Of a DNA stretch of 8,309 bases, positions 6,406 to 8,309 are shown in pieces. The stretch spans positions 1 through 8,309 of the forward strand of contig CAMJTZ010000079.1 of assembly GCA_946408865.1 (NCBI GenBank). The letters are read 5' to 3'. Origin of the DNA: an uncultured Clostridia bacterium. GTDB taxonomy: Bacteria > Bacillota_A > Clostridia > Christensenellales > Aristaeellaceae. The notes beneath the pieces are model-generated. The model was not told the DNA's origin. It ran no database searches and saw only the letters and a program-made list of their open reading frames with translations. The position numbers and the translations under genes were made by a program. The first letter of the stretch is position 1, and each line of letters starts with the position of its first letter.

Positions 6406-7470
6406 ATGGCTTATTTGGTTCTGAGTAACGGAAGCGTCTTTGAAGGCACCCGGATCGGTGCTCCTGTGGACCGTATCGGCGAACTGGTTTTTACCACAGG
6501 TATGGAAGGGTATCTGGAAACGCTGACCGATCCCAGTTATTATGGTCAGATTGTAACGCAGACTTTCCCGCTGATCGGCAATTACGGTGTAATTGAAGAA
6601 GATTTTGAAGGCAACAGCACACTGTTCGGCTATATTGTCCGTGAGCTTTGCGATACGCCTTCCAATTTCCGTTCCGCCTATCCCCTGAACGATTTTCTCG
6701 TCGCCCGGGGCATTCCCGGTCTTTGCGGGGTGGATACCCGCGAGATCGTACGCATCACCCGCGAAGAAGGCGTAATGAACGCGATGATCTGCGATGAAAT
6801 TCCCCGGGATCTCAGCGCCATCCGCGCCTATAAAGTGGAAAACGCGGTGGCTTCCGTTTCCGGCGGCAGTCTTTCCGTCTGGCCGGCGGAAGACGTCGAA
6901 CGCTGCAAAGTGGCCCTGATTGATTACGGCGCAAAGCACAATATTATCCGCAGCCTTCAGAAGCGCGGTTGTACCGTCACCGAATGGCCGGCCACAGCAA
7001 CCGCTGAGGAAATTCTTTCCTCCGGTGCCGACGGAATCATGCTGTCCAATGGTCCCGGGGACCCGAAAGAAAACACTTTCTGCATTGAGCAGCTGAAGAA
7101 GATCATCGGCGTCAAGCCCGTTTTCGGCATCTGTCTGGGCCATCAGCTGGCCGCGCTTGCCCTTGGCGGGGATACCGTAAAACTGAAATACGGCCACCGC
7201 GGCGGCAATCAGCCGGTCCGCGACCTTTCTGCCGGCCGCACCTATATCACCTCTCAGAATCATGGTTATGCGGTTGTCGCTGATTCGCTGAAGGGAATCG
7301 GCTTTGAATCATTCCGCAACGCCAACGACGGCAGCTGTGAAGGGATGGAATACCCGGAAAAGCATTGTTTTACCGTCCAGTTCCATCCTGAAGCTGCGTC
7401 AGGCCCGCGGGATACGGCGATTTTGTTTGACCGTTTTGTTCAGAAGATGGAGGAAATGAAAAATGCCTAA
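6406..7470 (+). CDS. carA: Carbamoyl-phosphate synthase small (glutaminase) subunit
   Basis: CarA hydrolyses glutamine and feeds ammonia through a tunnel to CarB. The 354-residue protein is of usual length. Residues 1 to about 135 form the small-chain N-terminal domain, with [21 protein letters not shown] at 28-48 in the conserved substrate-tunnel region and [15 protein letters not shown] at 102-116. Residues from about 168 form a class I glutamine amidotransferase domain: LSNGPGDP (213-220), the catalytic C243 in GICLGHQ (241-247), and H327 and E329 in FHPEA, so the triad is intact. Its place after argD suggests an arginine-linked enzyme rather than the pyrimidine-operon copy (pyrAA), although it may serve both. 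GGAGGA (6394-6399) precedes the ATG by 6 nt. The 57-nt gap after argD holds no convincing promoter. Its end overlaps carB by 8 nt. Confidence 0.96.
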   Translation: MAYLVLSNGSVFEGTRIGAPVDRIGELVFTTGMEGYLETLTDPSYYGQIVTQTFPLIGNYGVIEEDFEGNSTLFGYIVRELCDTPSNFRSAYPLNDFLVARGIPGLCGVDTREIVRITREEGVMNAMICDEIPRDLSAIRAYKVENAVASVSGGSLSVWPAEDVERCKVALIDYGAKHNIIRSLQKRGCTVTEWPATATAEEILSSGADGIMLSNGPGDPKENTFCIEQLKKIIGVKPVFGICLGHQLAALALGGDTVKLKYGHRGGNQPVRDLSAGRTYITSQNHGYAVVADSLKGIGFESFRNANDGSCEGMEYPEKHCFTVQFHPEAASGPRDTAILFDRFVQKMEEMKNA

Positions 7471-8309
7471 AGATCAAGCCATCAGAAAGGTGCTGGTCAT
7501 CGGTTCCGGCCCGATTATCATCGGCCAGGCTGCAGAATTTGACTATGCCGGTGCGCAGGCCTGCCGTGTTCTGAAGCAGGAAGGGATCAATGTCGTTCTG
7601 GTGAATTCCAATCCCGCCACCATCATGACGGACCAGCACCTGGCGGATGAAATCTACCTGGAGCCGCTGAATGCCGCCACCGTCCGTCGTGTGATTGAAA
7701 AGGAACGCCCGGACGGGCTGATCGCCGGCCTTGGCGGACAGACCGGCCTGACCCTGGCCATGCAGCTGAGCCGCAACGGCACGCTGGATGAATTCGGAGT
7801 CCGCCTGCTCGGTTCTCCCATTGAAGCCATCGAGCGGGCGGAAGACCGCGAAAAGTTCCGGGAAACCATGTTGAACGCCGGCCAGCCCTGTGTCCCCTCT
7901 GAAATTGCGGAAACCCTGGAAGACGCCCTCAGGGCAGCCTCGGACATCGGTTACCCGGTCATTGTGCGTCCCGCCTACACGCTGGGCGGCAGCGGCGGCG
8001 GTATCGCCGCGGATGAAGCGGAAATGCGCCAGATCGCCCGTACCGGCCTGGATGCGTCTCCCATCACGCAGATCCTGGTGGAAAAATGTATCTCCGGCTG
8101 GAAGGAAATCGAGTTCGAAGCCATGCGGGACGCGCAGGGCAATGTGATTGCCGTCTGCTCCATGGAAAATGTGGATCCGGTCGGCATCCATACCGGCGAC
8201 AGCGTGGTCGTTGCTCCGGCGCTGACCCTTTCCGACAAGGAATACCAGATGCTCCGCACCGCCTCGCTGGATATCATCAGCGCCATCGGCATCGTCGGCG
8301 GCTGCAACT
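7463..8309 (+). CDS. carB: Carbamoyl-phosphate synthase large subunit, N-terminal part (runs off right edge)
   Basis: CarB makes carbamoyl phosphate from bicarbonate, ammonia and two ATP; the product carbamoylates ornithine or aspartate. The frame is open from the ATG at 7463 to the window edge, giving 282 residues of an expected 1,060 or so. This covers the pre-ATP-grasp region and most of the first (carboxyphosphate) ATP-grasp domain: [18 protein letters not shown] (13-30), [10 protein letters not shown] (48-57), GLGGQTGL (89-96), D128-R129 in [10 protein letters not shown]169 in [16 protein letters not shown]215 in SGWKEIEFE, and H243 in [13 protein letters not shown]129, R169, E215 and H243 fall at the same numbers as ATP-binding residues of E. 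coli CarB. The start overlaps carA by 8 nt, with GGAGGA (7449-7454) 8 nt upstream, which should keep the two subunits in balance. The second ATP-grasp and allosteric domains lie beyond the window. Confidence 0.96.
   Translation, partial: MPKDQAIRKVLVIGSGPIIIGQAAEFDYAGAQACRVLKQEGINVVLVNSNPATIMTDQHLADEIYLEPLNAATVRRVIEKERPDGLIAGLGGQTGLTLAMQLSRNGTLDEFGVRLLGSPIEAIERAEDREKFRETMLNAGQPCVPSEIAETLEDALRAASDIGYPVIVRPAYTLGGSGGGIAADEAEMRQIARTGLDASPITQILVEKCISGWKEIEFEAMRDAQGNVIAVCSMENVDPVGIHTGDSVVVAPALTLSDKEYQMLRTASLDIISAIGIVGGCN

Noticed and set aside
6385..7263. Long open frame on the - strand opposite carA (292 codons)
   Set aside because: Antisense shadow of a clearly conserved gene; no recognisable protein features and no promoter. 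The same applies to the - strand frames opposite argC, argJ, argB, argD and carB.

Overview
This window holds a single, nearly continuous arginine-biosynthesis operon on the + strand. In order it reads argG, argC, a small GNAT acetyltransferase gene, argJ, argB, argD, carA and carB, with carB cut by the right edge. At the left edge a divergent gene of the DIP1984 family starts on the - strand and runs out of the window. Strong AGGAGG-type ribosome binding sites, the cyclic pathway built on ArgJ, a carAB pair tied to arg genes and ArgR-like operator half-sites all suggest a Gram-positive anaerobe of the Clostridia (Bacillota), perhaps a gut or rumen organism. That assignment is inferred from gene content and style; nothing here fixes the genus.

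Layout. Positions 1-145 carry the 5' end of the DIP1984-family gene (- strand). Positions 146-373 form an AT-rich divergent control region. It has an extended -10 promoter for the left gene, an array of TGCAT-type half-sites at 229-267, a near-consensus promoter for argG (TTGACA, 17 bp, TATATT) and a 14-bp ARG-box-like palindrome sitting on the predicted argG transcription start. From 374 to the right edge the genes are tightly packed: gaps of 6, 2 and 2 nt, overlaps of 11 and 8 nt, and two longer gaps of 42 and 57 nt before argD and carA. I see no terminator or clear internal promoter, so one long transcript is the simplest reading.

How the genes fit together. ArgJ moves the acetyl group from N-acetylornithine to glutamate and may also make N-acetylglutamate from acetyl-CoA. 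ArgB, ArgC and ArgD then carry N-acetylglutamate to N-acetylornithine. CarA and CarB make carbamoyl phosphate for the citrulline step, and ArgG condenses citrulline with aspartate. The ornithine carbamoyltransferase (argF) and argininosuccinate lyase (argH) needed to finish the route are not in the window. ArgB has the N-terminal helix extension typical of arginine-inhibited enzymes, as expected when ArgJ recycles the acetyl group. The least explained gene is the GNAT acetyltransferase between argC and argJ, which could be a dedicated N-acetylglutamate synthase or a protein/metabolite acetylase.

I found no sign of mobile elements, CRISPR arrays, RNA genes, pseudogenes or a clearly undescribed system. 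The observations most worth a second look are the operator architecture upstream of argG and the GNAT gene inside the operon.
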